DNA of 64,000 bases from Ignavibacteria bacterium (GCA_026417135.1 JAOADV010000002.1:136985-200984), one strand, 5' to 3'. Positions 27,979 to 37,540 are shown, numbered from the stretch's first letter. The notes: generated by a model from the letters alone, not told the origin. Translations and numbers: made by a program.

Positions 27979-29280
27979 ATGAAATTTTTGGTAAGCGTTC
28001 TTGTTATCCTTTTTCTCGTGATTGGTGAATTTACTATCCTTTTATCAAAGGAGAATCATTTCGAAAAAGGCTTGTCTGCTTTTTTTAGAAAAAAATATAT
28101 CGACGCTGTCAAACATTTCGATAAGGCACTTACCAAAGGAGATACAACTTTCGAAATACTTTACTACAGAGGTCTTGCTAATTTGTATGCACAAAGGTTC
28201 GAAGATGCACTAAACGATTTCGATATTTGTATTAGGTTAGGTTATGAAACACCAGATTTATTTCAAAATAGAGCCTTAGCATATTTTTATCTGGGAGATT
28301 TAAAACTTGCCTTTGACGATTTCACCCGAGCAATTTCATTGGATTCCAATTTTGCCGAAGCTTTTGTGGGTCGTGCCTCCGTCAACATAGAAACTGGGGA
28401 ATATTCAGATGCTATTGATGATTTAAACAAAGCAATTAAAAAAAATCCGAAAAATCCACTTGCATATTACGAAAGGGGAAGAGCTTATTACAAATTAAAA
28501 AATTACGAAAAAGCTATACACGATTTCGATAAATGCGAAAAATTAAAGTTCAAAAACCCCAAATTATACTATAATAGAGGTAATGCATATTACAAGCTTG
28601 AAAAGTACGAGCTTGCGATTAGGGATTACTCTAAATGCTTGGAATTGGACTCGAACGAAGTTGATGCTTTGAACAACCGTGCTGTTTCGTACGACAAAAT
28701 TGGCAAAAAAGAGCTTGCTAATGCTGATAGGCGACGTTTAGCAAGAATTTTGGGAAATGAAAATCTCTTTGTTCCAATCGATGAGATATCATTTGTAGAG
28801 TTTACCGATACTTTAAATGCTTTTAAAATAATGATTCCAAGAAATTGGTATATTTTTCAAAAATACAATTCAGATTTCGACGAAGTTATTATCTCCCCCG
28901 AACGAATAGTATCCGATACAGATTCTTACTCGGTTGGCGTTAAGCTCTCGTTCAATAGGAATATGGGACAAAACTATAATGTAAAGACCCAAAGCGAAAT
29001 AATGGATTTTTGGAGAGGTAGTTTAGAAAAAAATGCAAATGAATATCATCATTATCGATATCTACAACAGAAAATTTTTATGAAACAAGAATATACTGGC
29101 AATATTTTCGAGACATTGGTTCAATTTCGTGAAAATGGGCCACTTTATCAATTTTACGAGTTGGCTCTAACAAAGGAAGATACACTTTTTTATGGTTTTT
29201 TCCAATCGCCAGCCAACCAATTTAGTTATTTTAGAGAAATTTTCGATAGAATTATTAAAAGCTTAGAATTTCTTAAGTAG
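27979..29280 (+). CDS. Exported TPR-repeat protein with a C-terminal PsbP-like domain
   Basis: 433 residues with an N-terminal signal/anchor segment. About six tetratricopeptide repeats cover residues 25-250 (patterns such as 'ALAYFYLGDLKLAFDDFTRAI' and 'GRAYYKLKNYEKAIHDFDKC'). The C-terminal 170 residues contain 'LNAFKIMIPRNWYIFQKYN', similar to the domain repeated in the preceding lipoprotein. TPRs make it a likely scaffold for an envelope complex. Partners are unknown. The end overlaps the convergent glycosyltransferase gene by 8 bases. Confidence 0.7.
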   Translation: MKFLVSVLVILFLVIGEFTILLSKENHFEKGLSAFFRKKYIDAVKHFDKALTKGDTTFEILYYRGLANLYAQRFEDALNDFDICIRLGYETPDLFQNRALAYFYLGDLKLAFDDFTRAISLDSNFAEAFVGRASVNIETGEYSDAIDDLNKAIKKNPKNPLAYYERGRAYYKLKNYEKAIHDFDKCEKLKFKNPKLYYNRGNAYYKLEKYELAIRDYSKCLELDSNEVDALNNRAVSYDKIGKKELANADRRRLARILGNENLFVPIDEISFVEFTDTLNAFKIMIPRNWYIFQKYNSDFDEVIISPERIVSDTDSYSVGVKLSFNRNMGQNYNVKTQSEIMDFWRGSLEKNANEYHHYRYLQQKIFMKQEYTGNIFETLVQFRENGPLYQFYELALTKEDTLFYGFFQSPANQFSYFREIFDRIIKSLEFLK

Positions 29281-30397
29281 TTTCGAAAACCTGTCCTTTC
29301 CAATGAACTTTGCTTTCCCAGACGATGAAAGGAATAATCAGCTCGACAAAAAGGAAAAATGGTATTGCGATTGGCAGGTAACGAAAATATTCTTCCTTTT
29401 TTAAAATTTTCAGTGGATAAGCAAGTAACAAGAAATCACAGAAAAAGCGAATAAAAAGCAGAAGAAAGAAAAAAGGGAAAAGAAGATTGGTTAAAAAATA
29501 CAACATTCCACCCCATAAGCTGAAACTGGAAAGGACAAAAAAAACTGCTCTCCAACCTAAAGTGAGTCCTCCGCGTGCCCAGCGATGATGCTGGGAAATA
29601 TATTCTTTAAAATTTGAGCAAGGCTTCGTGTTAACAAGGGCGTTTGGTCCAATGTAGTAGCGGACTTTATAATTGTTTTTAAACATTGCTTGTTGAAGGG
29701 AAAGGTCTTCGGTTACAGAAAATGGTATGTTTTTGTACCCGCCTATACTTTCGTAAGCAGACTTTAAAAAGGTTAAGTTGTTCCCATAGCAACCCATAGG
29801 TTGATTCATACCAACGCCACCCATACCCATTGTATTCATATAAATCCATTCGATGGATTGAATTTTATCGAAGAGCCTATTTCCCGTTACGCTGGTATAG
29901 GAAGTAAGAAAACCAACTCCCGGCTCGTTATATATACCTACAAGAGATAGTAGCCACTTTTGGGGGACGGTGCAATCGGCATCTGTATTGAAAATTATCT
30001 TGCCTTTCGAGTTTTTAACACCAATGTGAATAGTGCCGGCTTTGCCCGGAATTCCGTCTTTTTGTTCGTCGTTTTCGAGATTCACAATTTTTAAATTCGG
30101 TGTATCTTTTTGAAGAGATTCAAGTATGGACCTTGTATTGTCTGTAGAGCGGTCGTTGACAGCGATAATTTCAAATTTGTTACTTGGATAGTCGAGTTCT
30201 TTTAGCGAACGGATGCATTGCTCAATATTTGCTTCTTCGTTGCGCGCTGGGACGATGACCGAAACAAAAGGTAGCTCCACCGGTGGCTCTGGATTTTTTG
30301 TCCTTTTATTTTCGCGAAAAAAACCGATTAAAAAAAAACCAATTCTAAGGAACAAAATACTCGTGCTTAATATAATTATGAGTATTTCTGTATTCAT
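29273..30397 (-). CDS. Membrane glycosyltransferase, family 2
   Basis: A 374-residue GT2 enzyme. A hydrophobic N-terminal segment precedes the catalytic domain ('VSVIVPARNEEANIEQCIRSL'), with the metal-binding 'NTDADCTVP' and the product-site 'QHHRWARGG' that marks processive or chain-forming members of the family. Several membrane segments follow. It probably builds an envelope or secreted glycan or glycolipid. No polysaccharide cluster surrounds it, so the product is unknown. Confidence 0.85.
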   Translation of the reverse strand: MNTEILIIILSTSILFLRIGFFLIGFFRENKRTKNPEPPVELPFVSVIVPARNEEANIEQCIRSLKELDYPSNKFEIIAVNDRSTDNTRSILESLQKDTPNLKIVNLENDEQKDGIPGKAGTIHIGVKNSKGKIIFNTDADCTVPQKWLLSLVGIYNEPGVGFLTSYTSVTGNRLFDKIQSIEWIYMNTMGMGGVGMNQPMGCYGNNLTFLKSAYESIGGYKNIPFSVTEDLSLQQAMFKNNYKVRYYIGPNALVNTKPCSNFKEYISQHHRWARGGLTLGWRAVFFVLSSFSLWGGMLYFLTNLLFPFFFLLLFIRFFCDFLLLAYPLKILKKEEYFRYLPIAIPFFLFVELIIPFIVWESKVHWKGQVFETT

Positions 30398-30439
30398 ATT
30401 CCAGAACAGAAAAACTACAAAATTACAACAACAAAAGGG

Positions 30440-30482
30440 AAATTTGATATTGAAACGGCTAAGATTTTATAAATTTGATATT
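30440..30482 (+). promoter_or_regulatory. Direct repeat and candidate promoter upstream of umuDC
   Basis: The 12-mer AAATTTGATATT occurs twice (30440-30451 and 30471-30482), starts 31 bases apart, about three helical turns. The second copy is part of TAAATTTG (30470-30477), preceded by TTG at 30450-30452 with a 17-base spacer, a fair promoter. A repressor bound to both copies would cover the promoter; this is inference. Confidence 0.45.
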
Positions 30483-30505
30483 CGTTATTGGCATAGATTG
30501 AGAAA

Positions 30506-30958
30506 ATGAAATTGAAAAAACTTTATTCTGCTATAACACTCGATTTTTTTTCCCCAAGTTTCGATTCGAAAGTCGATATTCCGATTGCTGGATTTTCTGT
30601 CCCGGCGGGTTTCCCATCGCCCGCTGATGAGTATTTGGAGCCGAAACTTGATTTAAATCAATACTTGATTAAACATCCTACTGCAACATTTTTTGTAAGA
30701 GTTAAGGGCAACTCTATGATTGGCGCTGGAATTTGCGACGGCGATATTCTGATTGTCGATAGAGCAATTGAGCCGAAGTCTGGCGACATTGCTGTGTGCG
30801 TAATAGACGGCGAGTTTACTGTCAAAAGATTGCAGATTGAAAACGATGAGTTGTATCTCGCTCCCGAAAACGGTAGCTTCGATTTAATCAAGGTTTCTGA
30901 GTTTCAAGATTTTAAAGTTTGGGGTGTTGTAACCTATGTAATTCATAAAACTATGTGA
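30506..30958 (+). CDS. umuD: UmuD-like S24 autoprotease
   Basis: A 150-residue LexA/UmuD-type peptidase without the LexA DNA-binding domain. The cleavage region is '[14 protein letters not shown]', the catalytic Ser lies in '[16 protein letters not shown]' and the Lys in 'EFTVKRL'. On RecA stimulation UmuD removes its own N terminus and then activates the polymerase encoded by the next gene, four bases downstream. The leader contains a direct repeat that could be the damage-response operator. Confidence 0.93.
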   Translation: MKLKKLYSAITLDFFSPSFDSKVDIPIAGFSVPAGFPSPADEYLEPKLDLNQYLIKHPTATFFVRVKGNSMIGAGICDGDILIVDRAIEPKSGDIAVCVIDGEFTVKRLQIENDELYLAPENGSFDLIKVSEFQDFKVWGVVTYVIHKTM

Positions 30959-30962
30959 AAAA

Positions 30963-32237
30963 ATGATTGCTTTAGTAGATTGCAATAACTTTTATGTATC
31001 TTGCGAACGTGTTTTCAATCCCAAATTGGTAGGATGCCCAGTTGTGGTCCTTTCAAACAATGATGGCTGTATTGTTGCTCGTTCGGAAGAAGCAAAGGAA
31101 TTGGGAATTCCTATGGGAGCACCGTTGTTCCAGTGGAAAGATTTTTTACAAAGAAATAAGGTTTTCGTGCTTTCGTCGAACTATACTCTCTACGGAGATA
31201 TGTCGGAGCGCGTAATGAATACATTGGCTATGTTTAGCCCAGATGTAGAAATATATTCTATCGACGAAGCTTTCGTTGGCCTGTCTCATCTTGCTGGGAT
31301 TAGTAGTTCACCTCGAAGTTTACTTGAATATGCAAAAGAGATTCGCTCTACAATTTTGAAGTGGACAGGTATTCCAGTTTCTATAGGTATTGCACAGACT
31401 AAAGTGCTTGCCAAGGTGGCGGGGAAGAAAGCGAAGAAGGCTGGTGGGGTTTATGGCTTGTTCACAAAGGAGGAGATAGAGAATACACTTGCTACTTTTG
31501 ATGTAGAGGATATTTGGGGAATCGGAAGAGCCTATACAAAGTTTCTTCGTAAACATAATATAAATACAGCCTTAGAGCTTGCTCGGGCAAAAGATTCTTG
31601 GGTAAAAAAGAACCTCACTGTTGTAGGATTAAGAATTGTCGAAGAACTTCGTGGGAAAAAATGCATTGGGTTGGAGTTGCTTCCGGCTCCAAGAAAATCT
31701 GTTGGCTCGCAGAAATCTTTTGGCGAACCTCAAACAGAATTTGCTCCGATGTTCAACGCACTCGCTTGCTATATCGATGAATGTGCAATAAAACTCCGTC
31801 GCGAAAGGAATGTTGCAAGTGTTATGGGCGTGTATGTTGCAACCAATCCATTTAATCCAAAAGAGCCACAGTATTTCCAAAGCAAGTTTGTTCGACTTCC
31901 CGTCCCGTCTAATTTTACTGGCGAATTAATCAAATATGGCTATAATTTGTTAAGAGATATTTTTCGTGAAGGTTATCGATATAAACGAGTAGGAGTGATT
32001 TTTTCTGGCTTAGTTCGCGAAGAAAAGTTTCAATATAATCTTTTCGACGGTCTCGACCGCCCAAAAGTTTTTAAACTAATGGAAGTTTACGACCAGCTAA
32101 ATAAAAAGTACGGAAAAGGTATTATTAAATTCTCTGCCCAAGGGGTTGAAAGAGAATGGAAAATGAAGCAAGAAAACTTGACGGAGCATTTCACCACCTC
32201 TTGGAATGAACTTTTGACTATAAACATAGACAAATAA
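30963..32237 (+). CDS. umuC: Translesion DNA polymerase V catalytic subunit
   Basis: A Y-family DNA polymerase (424 aa) that copies past lesions with UmuD'. The N-terminal '[19 protein letters not shown]' carries the first metal aspartate, and '[11 protein letters not shown]' the second acidic pair; '[21 protein letters not shown]' and the helix-hairpin-helix 'DIWGIGRAY' follow. The C-terminal UmuC-specific domain is complete. It is cotranscribed with umuD. Confidence 0.95.
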   Translation: MIALVDCNNFYVSCERVFNPKLVGCPVVVLSNNDGCIVARSEEAKELGIPMGAPLFQWKDFLQRNKVFVLSSNYTLYGDMSERVMNTLAMFSPDVEIYSIDEAFVGLSHLAGISSSPRSLLEYAKEIRSTILKWTGIPVSIGIAQTKVLAKVAGKKAKKAGGVYGLFTKEEIENTLATFDVEDIWGIGRAYTKFLRKHNINTALELARAKDSWVKKNLTVVGLRIVEELRGKKCIGLELLPAPRKSVGSQKSFGEPQTEFAPMFNALACYIDECAIKLRRERNVASVMGVYVATNPFNPKEPQYFQSKFVRLPVPSNFTGELIKYGYNLLRDIFREGYRYKRVGVIFSGLVREEKFQYNLFDGLDRPKVFKLMEVYDQLNKKYGKGIIKFSAQGVEREWKMKQENLTEHFTTSWNELLTINIDK

Positions 32238-32262
32238 GTTACCAGGTTAAAAGAGTAAAGCA

Positions 32263-32694
32263 ATGTATAAAATACTTATTCTATGTACGGGAAATTCTTG
32301 TCGGAGCCAGATGGCAGAAGGATTTCTCAAATCTTTGGATTCGACACTCGAGGTATTTTCGGCGGGAACAAGTCCAGCTTCCAAAGTTAACCCTTATGCT
32401 ATAAAAGTGATGAATGAAATCGGAATCGATATAAGCAATAATAGACCTAAACATCTGGATGAATTTCTCGATAATTCCTTCGATTATGTTATCACCGTAT
32501 GTGACAATGCTAAGCAAACTTGTGTCGTTCCACCTAAAAATGCGGATAAGATATTACATATTGGCTTCGAAGACCCAGCAGATGCAACTGGTACCGAAGA
32601 AGAGATACTAAGAACTTTCCGAAAAGTTAGAGATGAAATCAGAGAAGCTTTCTCTGATTTCTATTTCCGAAATCTGCGAAAAAACCGAGACTAA
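32263..32694 (+). CDS. arsC: Arsenate reductase, low-molecular-weight phosphatase fold
   Basis: A 143-residue thioredoxin-type arsenate reductase. The P-loop 'CTGNSCRS' is at the N terminus, and the two further redox cysteines of ArsC are in 'VCDNAKQTC' near residues 82-89. It reduces arsenate to arsenite in the cytoplasm, using thioredoxin. The Asp of 'FEDPADATG' is the general acid. No arsenite pump or ArsR lies beside it, so it may act as a stand-alone detoxifier; a protein phosphatase role is less likely because the three cysteines are conserved. Confidence 0.9.
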   Translation: MYKILILCTGNSCRSQMAEGFLKSLDSTLEVFSAGTSPASKVNPYAIKVMNEIGIDISNNRPKHLDEFLDNSFDYVITVCDNAKQTCVVPPKNADKILHIGFEDPADATGTEEEILRTFRKVRDEIREAFSDFYFRNLRKNRD

Positions 32695-32911
32695 CTACCT
32701 TTGTTAAAGTTCCCTTCTGTTTTTCTTTAATCCTAAAGTTGAACACACCTTTATAGCTTCTAAGGGACTTCGTCAAAAAGAATATTAGAAAGAAAAATTT
32801 ACGAAGATATAATGGTTGCTTAATGAGTTTAAGGGCATATTCGAATATTTAGAATAAACTAAATTTTTTTAATTTCGTTATTTAAAAGTTAAAGGTTTTC
32901 GTTAAATCGGT

Positions 32912-33967
32912 ATGAAAGGTCTGATTTTAGGGCTAAGCGTTCTTATAGGCATCGTTCTTGGATTATATCCTTCGATAGACAAACCTAAACCATTGTGGTG
33001 GAAGCTGGTAGTAATTATAACGCTATTTTTGACGATTTTTTTAACCTTTGCACCACATATTGGGTCGAACTTTGCAACATTCAGATATATAGCCCAAAAT
33101 GTCGAAAATTTTTCGGGTCCTCTATATTTCCAAATCGCTGAAAATTCAAAGGTAAATGTTGGAACTGATGAAAATCCAATTTACAAGATGGAAATCTTTA
33201 ACCCCAAATTACCTGTGGTAAAAGACACCCTAATAGTATTCGGTAATATTCCTTATGAAATCAATTCAAAAACACCCCTAATAGCAGAAGTTCGATACGA
33301 TAGTACAGAAGACAATTTTATTTTTGTAAAACTTGTTTCGATAAATCCTTTATTTGTTTTACCGTTAGTCCCTCAACTTGGTGAACAAATCAGAATTATG
33401 AATTTCCACGTTCCTTGTGCTTGGGTTGCTGTCGTTGCATATCTTTTTTCTTTATTTTATTCAGTTAAATACTTAAAGCATAGAAACTTTGAATACGACC
33501 AAAAAGCATATTCTTCGATATATTTAGGGACTATTTTCGCTTTTTTAGCAACTGTTACTGGGATGATTTGGGCTAAGTTCAACTGGGGTTCTTTTTGGAA
33601 TTGGGACCCTCGGCAAACAACTATGTTTGTCTTATTATTAATATACCTTGCATATTTTGTGTTAAGACAAAGTTTGAACAACCCCGATATTAGAGCAAGA
33701 TTAAGTTCTTCTTACTCCATTGTTGCATTTCTAACTGTTCCCTTTTTAGTTTTTGTTTTACCGCGACTTTTGGAAAGTAATCATCCCGGTTCGATTAATA
33801 GTCCAAATATTGGTCCTATTATTAGTACGCAAGAAGAGACTCTTAATCCTCTTCAAACATTAGGTTTTGGCTTCGGTTTTACTTCTTTTACCCTAATTTT
33901 CTTTTGGTTACTTAATATTAAAGTAAGGTTCCATAGAATTGAAAATCTTTTCAAGAGGAGTTTATGA
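32912..33967 (+). CDS. ccmC: Cytochrome c maturation heme-handling protein CcmC, N-terminally extended
   Basis: The core (about residues 150-350) is CcmC: 'MNFHVPCAWVAVVAYLFSLFYS' and the tryptophan-rich heme loop 'WGSFWNWDPRQT', with six membrane segments. It passes heme to CcmE. In front are about 150 additional residues with two membrane segments and a periplasmic beta-rich part that most CcmC proteins lack. The stop overlaps the next small gene by 4 bases (ATGA). The gene opens a maturation cluster with a CcmD-like gene, ccmE, ccmF and a thioredoxin. The ABC subunits ccmA and ccmB are absent from the window. Confidence 0.87.
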   Translation: MKGLILGLSVLIGIVLGLYPSIDKPKPLWWKLVVIITLFLTIFLTFAPHIGSNFATFRYIAQNVENFSGPLYFQIAENSKVNVGTDENPIYKMEIFNPKLPVVKDTLIVFGNIPYEINSKTPLIAEVRYDSTEDNFIFVKLVSINPLFVLPLVPQLGEQIRIMNFHVPCAWVAVVAYLFSLFYSVKYLKHRNFEYDQKAYSSIYLGTIFAFLATVTGMIWAKFNWGSFWNWDPRQTTMFVLLLIYLAYFVLRQSLNNPDIRARLSSSYSIVAFLTVPFLVFVLPRLLESNHPGSINSPNIGPIISTQEETLNPLQTLGFGFGFTSFTLIFFWLLNIKVRFHRIENLFKRSL

Positions 33968-34116
33968 TTAGTTTTCTCGTGCAAAATCAATTATTTGTCG
34001 TCTTGATTGTTGTATTCATAATCTGGATTGTCTTCATATTTTGGCTATTTAAAATCGACAAAGCTTTGTTTGAAATTGAAAAGAAAGTCAGAAATTTCGA
34101 AAACTTTAAGCAATAG
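33964..34116 (+). CDS. CcmD-like single-span membrane peptide
   Basis: A 50-residue frame from ATG 33964 to TAG 34114-34116. It has one hydrophobic segment ('VVLIVVFIIWIVFIFWLF', residues 12-29) followed by a charged tail ('KIDKALFEIEKKVRNFENFK'). Size, topology and position between ccmC and ccmE are those of CcmD, which holds CcmC, CcmE and the ABC transporter together; the sequence itself is too short for firm homology. Its ATG overlaps the ccmC stop. Confidence 0.6.
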   Translation: MISFLVQNQLFVVLIVVFIIWIVFIFWLFKIDKALFEIEKKVRNFENFKQ

Positions 34117-34127
34117 ATGGTTAAATT

Positions 34128-34526
34128 ATGAAAAAATATATTTTAATAGCTTTTGCAACTATTATCTTTCTAATTCTTATCCTTGTTTCGTTCAATAAAA
34201 GTGCGATTGTATATACAGATTTTCAAAATGCTAAGAAACTTGGGAAACGAGTGCAAGTGGTTGGTTCTTGGATTAAGGAGATGCCAATAAGATACGACAT
34301 AAATTCGAGCAAATTTGAATTTTATATGAAAGATAAAAAAGGCGAGGTTATGTTCGTTTCCCATAATGGTGCTCAACCAAATAATTTCACCATTGCACCA
34401 GAAATTGTTGTGCAAGGTTTTGTTAAAGATACAACTTTTGTTGCCTCGCAAATTATCACAAAGTGTCCCTCGAAATATGAAGGTGAAGTTGAACATTTAA
34501 AGTATGGAGGCGAAATTGTTAGGTAA
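34128..34526 (+). CDS. ccmE: Cytochrome c maturation protein CcmE, cysteine-type
   Basis: A 132-residue heme chaperone with an N-terminal membrane anchor and an OB-fold domain. In the classical protein a histidine (HxxxY) binds heme covalently. Here the corresponding motif is 'TKCPSKYEG', with Cys113 and Tyr117 (CxxxY). Cysteine-type CcmE proteins are known from archaea and Desulfovibrio and go with the 'System I*' variant lacking CcmH. It passes heme to CcmF, whose gene overlaps its end by 23 bases. Confidence 0.9.
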   Translation: MKKYILIAFATIIFLILILVSFNKSAIVYTDFQNAKKLGKRVQVVGSWIKEMPIRYDINSSKFEFYMKDKKGEVMFVSHNGAQPNNFTIAPEIVVQGFVKDTTFVASQIITKCPSKYEGEVEHLKYGGEIVR

Positions 34527-36789
34527 AATCATTTTATATTTATCAGCTTTAAGTTGGTTACAATCTTTTTTGCTCCTTCTTTTTGGTTCTAAAAAAAACG
34601 AGATTTCCGATAATCTGAATAAATACGGACTTTGGGCTTTTTACTCTGGTATTTTAACTATTGTTCTTGCATCAATTTATTTGCTATTCAATATACTTTC
34701 CTACAATTTTACTTTAAGTTATGTTTGGAGCTACTCTTCTCGGAAATTACCTTTCCTTCTTCTAATTTCTTCTTTCTATGCTGGGCAAGAAGGCTCTTTT
34801 CTCCTTTGGGCATTATTTCTTTCACTTGTTGGATTTTTCTTATATCTATATTTAAAAAAATATTCTTTCGAGTTTTTGCCTCTTTCGTTTCTTTCGCTCG
34901 TAGTTTTTTTTATTACAATTATTCTAATTTTCAAAAGTCCATTTGCCGATATTTGGGAAACATTTCCCGATGGAAACATTCCTAAGGATTTTGTGCCCCA
35001 AGACGGTAGAGGTTTAAACCCAGTCTTAGAAAATTACTGGATTGCAATACACCCACCAATCTTATTTTTGGGGTATTCGCTATTAACGGTTCCATTTGTG
35101 CTTTTACTCTCTTCCTTTGTTAAAAAAGACTTTTATGGATTTCAAAAAGCAAGTTCTTTTTGGGCACTACTTGCTGCTGGTGTTTTAGGATTAGGAATTA
35201 TGCTTGGAGGTTTCTGGGCTTACGAAACATTAGGTTGGGGTGGGTATTGGGGTTGGGACCCCGTAGAAAATTCATCTCTTGTACCTTGGATTTTTGTAAC
35301 TGCGCTTGTCCATACATTAATACTCCAAAGAGTAAATGGTGGCTTCATTCGAACAAATTATATTTTGAGTTGGTTAAGTTTTGTTGGCGTACTTTACGCT
35401 ACTTATCTTACAAGGAGTGGGGTATTAAGTGATACCTCAGTTCATTCATTTGTCGACCCCGGTAAAGTTGTAAATGCCTTGTTACTCACTGGCCTCGGAA
35501 TTTTCATCCTTTTTCCTATTGTCATTTTTTTCTTTGCGACCAAAAGTATCCCTAAAGAAAATCGCCGCATAGGCTCTTTTTCAAGAGAATCTTTTACAAT
35601 TTTTGGGACCATTGTTCTAATCCTTGCTGCTTTGGTGATTATTGTCGGAACTAGTCTCCCCATCATACAAGATGTAATTGGCGCTCCAAAAGTTGCACTT
35701 GAACCTTCTTTCTACAATCAATGGATGCTACCCATCGCAATATTGATTCTAATTTTAAATGCCCTTTCTTTGTATTTTAAATGGAAAGATGCACAGTTGA
35801 ATTTTATAACAAAGCAGATTATTCTAAATTTCAGTCTTTCCCTTGCTTTTGCAATAATATTCTTTCTTTTTATAAATAAAAGTATTCCATTTGCGATTTT
35901 GGTTTTTAGCATTGTGTTTGCTATTACAATAAATTTAAAGAAATCTGTTGAAAAGATTCTTAGTGGTAACTTAAAGCTTGGCGCCTTTCTTTCTCATTTA
36001 GGAATAGCTTTGCTTTTTCTTGGCTCTTTACTTTCTGGTGGTCTTGAAGAAACTAAAACTATCAATTTGATTGAAGGCAAACAAGCGTCCGCTTTCGGTT
36101 ATGACTTTATCCTTTTTAAAAAGGAACAAATAGAGTTAGATAAACCAGATAGAGAAAAGTATAAATTCCACATAAAGGTAAACTCTTCCGGAGTCTCGAC
36201 AGTTGTTAAACCAATAGTATATTGGAGCGAATTTAATAATTTCGAGCAACCATTTTTCGAGCCAGACATAAAAACTTTTGTAACTAAGGATTTGTATTTT
36301 TCTCCAAAATCACTTGCCTTTACCGACCTTTTTAGCCCCATCACGCTGAAAAAAGGGCAAAAGGTGCCTGCACCTTGGTCTTCTAATGATAGTATTCATT
36401 TTGTAAGTTATGATATGAGCTCAATGCATCGTAATCCAAATCAGAATTTCTTCAATTTTGGGCTGGTAATTAATTACTTTATCGATGGCAAAGAGTTTGT
36501 TGATACAGTTTATTCACTTTTGAACTTAAATATGAACTCTTTTAATCCTGTATGGAGTATCGTCCCAACGAAGGACTTTTCAATCGGTTTTATAAAATTT
36601 TCGCCCGAGGAGAATCTCGAAAATTCAACTGTCGAATTGGCTTTCGGACAAGAAGTTTTCATCGCTGATGTTTCAATTAAACCTTTTATTTTATTAGTCT
36701 GGATTGGTGTGATTTTTACGGTTGCTGGGTTTATTATTGCGGTATTCAAATATAGACATCAAATAAACAATACTAATTTCACAACCTAG
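34504..36789 (+). CDS. ccmF: Cytochrome c heme lyase subunit CcmF
   Basis: A large membrane protein (761 aa, longer than the about 650 of E. coli). The heme-handling tryptophan-rich loop 'GWGGYWGWDPVENSSLVPWI' and 'PVLENYWIAIHPPILFLGYS' are clear. About 14-15 membrane segments are visible. A long periplasmic domain near the C terminus (residues about 510-730) precedes the last membrane segment. With the CcmG-like thioredoxin it attaches heme to apocytochromes. No ccmH is found downstream. Confidence 0.95.
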   Translation: MEAKLLGKIILYLSALSWLQSFLLLLFGSKKNEISDNLNKYGLWAFYSGILTIVLASIYLLFNILSYNFTLSYVWSYSSRKLPFLLLISSFYAGQEGSFLLWALFLSLVGFFLYLYLKKYSFEFLPLSFLSLVVFFITIILIFKSPFADIWETFPDGNIPKDFVPQDGRGLNPVLENYWIAIHPPILFLGYSLLTVPFVLLLSSFVKKDFYGFQKASSFWALLAAGVLGLGIMLGGFWAYETLGWGGYWGWDPVENSSLVPWIFVTALVHTLILQRVNGGFIRTNYILSWLSFVGVLYATYLTRSGVLSDTSVHSFVDPGKVVNALLLTGLGIFILFPIVIFFFATKSIPKENRRIGSFSRESFTIFGTIVLILAALVIIVGTSLPIIQDVIGAPKVALEPSFYNQWMLPIAILILILNALSLYFKWKDAQLNFITKQIILNFSLSLAFAIIFFLFINKSIPFAILVFSIVFAITINLKKSVEKILSGNLKLGAFLSHLGIALLFLGSLLSGGLEETKTINLIEGKQASAFGYDFILFKKEQIELDKPDREKYKFHIKVNSSGVSTVVKPIVYWSEFNNFEQPFFEPDIKTFVTKDLYFSPKSLAFTDLFSPITLKKGQKVPAPWSSNDSIHFVSYDMSSMHRNPNQNFFNFGLVINYFIDGKEFVDTVYSLLNLNMNSFNPVWSIVPTKDFSIGFIKFSPEENLENSTVELAFGQEVFIADVSIKPFILLVWIGVIFTVAGFIIAVFKYRHQINNTNFTT

Positions 36790-36828
36790 TCGTTAATATA
36801 TTCTTTAATAGCAATATTAGGAGGAATT

Positions 36829-37482
36829 ATGTTTTCCAAGGTTCTTGTAACATCGTCAATGTTGTTTTTATTTTTGCTACATATTTCTTCTTGCAAATCC
36901 GAAACGAGAGAAATCGAACAGACTAAAGTTCAAAAAGAAGAACTTACAGTTTTCGAAGAGATAGCTCAGAATGAGATTTTATCTGATAACACACAAAGCA
37001 AAACGCCTGAATTCATTCCCCTCGTATTTGTGGCTTCGTCGGTATCGACTGGCAAACCCGGCACTTTGGTTAATTTCACTTGGAAGCAAAATGGAAAAGA
37101 AGTAAATTTTAGCGATTTTGCAAAAAACAAAATTGTTCTCCTAAACTTTTGGGGAACTTGGTGTCCACCTTGTCGAAAAGAATTACCCGATTTAATCGAA
37201 ATTCATAACGAAAGCGAAGGCCAAGATTACGTCGTTGTCGGAGTTACTTTGGAACGTGACCCTGCAAATGCTGAAACTATCGTGAAAGATTTTGCTAAGA
37301 AACAAGGTATAAAGTATCTAAATATTGTCGACAAAGACCATTCTATTGCGCGTGCCTATGGAGGTATTTCGGCGGTTCCAACCACATTCATTATCGACAA
37401 AAAGGGGAAAATTGTCGAAACACTTGTGGGAGCAAGACCAAAGCGAGACTTTATTGATGCAATTAGCAGGGCAAGGAAATAG
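36829..37482 (+). CDS. Lipoprotein thioredoxin, TlpA/ResA/CcmG-like
   Basis: A 217-residue thiol-disulfide reductase. It begins after a strong AGGAGG site, has a signal ending in the lipobox 'LHISSC', a 70-residue linker, and a thioredoxin fold with the active site 'WGTWCPPCRKELPDL'. The cis-proline region 'ISAVPTTFIIDKKGK' is present. Directly after ccmF it most likely keeps apocytochrome CxxCH motifs reduced for heme attachment (CcmG role). Confidence 0.9.
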   Translation: MFSKVLVTSSMLFLFLLHISSCKSETREIEQTKVQKEELTVFEEIAQNEILSDNTQSKTPEFIPLVFVASSVSTGKPGTLVNFTWKQNGKEVNFSDFAKNKIVLLNFWGTWCPPCRKELPDLIEIHNESEGQDYVVVGVTLERDPANAETIVKDFAKKQGIKYLNIVDKDHSIARAYGGISAVPTTFIIDKKGKIVETLVGARPKRDFIDAISRARK

Positions 37483-37540
37483 TTTTTTCGCTGTTTTTTG
37501 TTTTTTAATTAAATTGTATTTAATTTTGCAATTGTAGGAA

